6,228 bases of DNA from Sulfurimonas sp. GTDB taxonomy: Bacteria > Campylobacterota > Campylobacteria > Campylobacterales > Sulfurimonadaceae. This document shows, one piece after another, positions 5,886-6,228 of the stretch (position 1 is the stretch's first letter; every line of letters begins with the position of its first letter). The position numbers and the translations under genes were made by a program. The notes under the pieces are model-generated. The model worked only from the letters and a program-made list of their open reading frames with translations. It was not told the DNA's origin and made no database searches. The DNA lies in NCBI GenBank assembly GCA_021161305.1, contig JAGHAW010000202.1:1-6228 (forward strand). Reading direction: 5' to 3'.

Positions 5886-6173
5886 ATGAAAAAAATTGCT
5901 TTAACTTTATTAGTTGCAAGTGTTGGTTTAATGGCTGCGGACGGTGCTGCATTATATAAAAAATGTCAAAGTTGTCACGGTGCTAAGGCTGAGAAAAAAG
6001 CTCTTAACAAATCTCAAGTTATTGCTGGTTGGGATGCTGCTAAAACTGAAGCTTCTCTTAAAGGTTACAAAGACGGTACTTACGGTGGACCAATGAAAGG
6101 TCTTATGAAAGGTCAAGTTGCTTCACTAAGCGATGCTGACATGCAAGCTATTGCTGACAAGATCGGTAAATAA
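5886..6173 (+). CDS. Periplasmic monohaem cytochrome c, c553 type
   Basis: Small soluble class I c-type cytochrome, a periplasmic electron carrier. The 95-residue precursor has a Sec signal peptide (MKK plus a hydrophobic stretch, cleavage around Met-Ala-Ala at 16-18). The mature protein begins ADGAALYKKCQSCHG, very like Desulfovibrio cytochrome c553 from memory. The haem motif CQSCH gives Cys27, Cys30 and axial His31. The second axial ligand is a Met in YGGPMKGLMKG, most likely Met74 by that comparison, with Met70 the alternative. One haem is expected. The gene has its own promoter and strong ribosome site and diverges from the heptose operon, so it is not functionally tied to it. Codons are skewed to GGT, GCT, GTT and AAA, as expected for a highly expressed gene. 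Its redox partners (for example a terminal oxidase or reductase) cannot be named from this window. Confidence 0.92.
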   Translation: MKKIALTLLVASVGLMAADGAALYKKCQSCHGAKAEKKALNKSQVIAGWDAAKTEASLKGYKDGTYGGPMKGLMKGQVASLSDADMQAIADKIGK

Positions 6174-6189
6174 ACACCGCTCTATCTTC

Positions 6190-6210
6190 CTGACAGCACT
6201 GCGCTGTCAG
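6190..6210 (+). terminator. Perfect hairpin after the cytochrome gene
   Basis: CTGACAGC and GCTGTCAG form a perfect 8-bp stem around a 5-base loop (actgc), 17 bases after the cytochrome stop. The bases after it (atctacacactc) lack a U-tract, so intrinsic termination would be weak. It may instead protect the mRNA 3' end or serve a convergent gene beyond the window. Confidence 0.5.
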
Positions 6211-6228
6211 ATCTACACACTCTTCTTA

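Overview
The window looks like a piece of a Campylobacterota (epsilonproteobacterial) chromosome, most like Sulfurimonas and its relatives. This is inferred from the strongly AT-rich coding sequence, tight 4-base gene overlaps, an inner-core heptose gene set, a small periplasmic c553-type cytochrome and -10-only promoters. No species can be fixed from the sequence alone.

Layout. Positions 1-2612 (+ strand) hold the 3' part of a membrane-anchored LTA-synthase/sulfatase-fold transferase, translationally coupled through a GTGA overlap to waaF (heptosyltransferase II). Positions 2613-2746 are a convergent intergenic spacer, richer in G+C than the genes and packed with inverted repeats. Positions 2747-5772 (- strand) are a three-gene operon read right to left: hldD (ADP-heptose epimerase, frameshifted), hldE (bifunctional heptose kinase/adenylyltransferase) and a small outer-membrane beta-barrel protein resembling YfaZ. 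Both junctions are ATGA overlaps. Positions 5773-5885 form a divergent promoter region with a duplicated CACTATAATT element. Positions 5886-6173 (+) encode a monohaem cytochrome c553-like protein, followed by a perfect 8-bp hairpin.

How the genes fit together. HldE phosphorylates heptose-7-phosphate at C1 and later adenylylates heptose-1-phosphate. HldD epimerises the ADP-D-glycero product to ADP-L-glycero-D-manno-heptose, and WaaF uses that donor to add the second inner-core heptose of LPS/LOS. The sulfatase-fold protein coupled to waaF probably decorates a lipid or envelope glycan with a phospho-group (inference). GmhA and GmhB, also needed for this pathway, are not in the window. The cytochrome is a separate respiratory gene.

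Points most worth a second look: the single-base frameshift in hldD, which lies inside its YxxxK catalytic motif in a six-base homopolymer; the structured convergent spacer at 2620-2735; and the duplicated element carrying -10-like hexamers on both strands. I see no complete new defence system, mobile element, CRISPR array, tRNA or rRNA.
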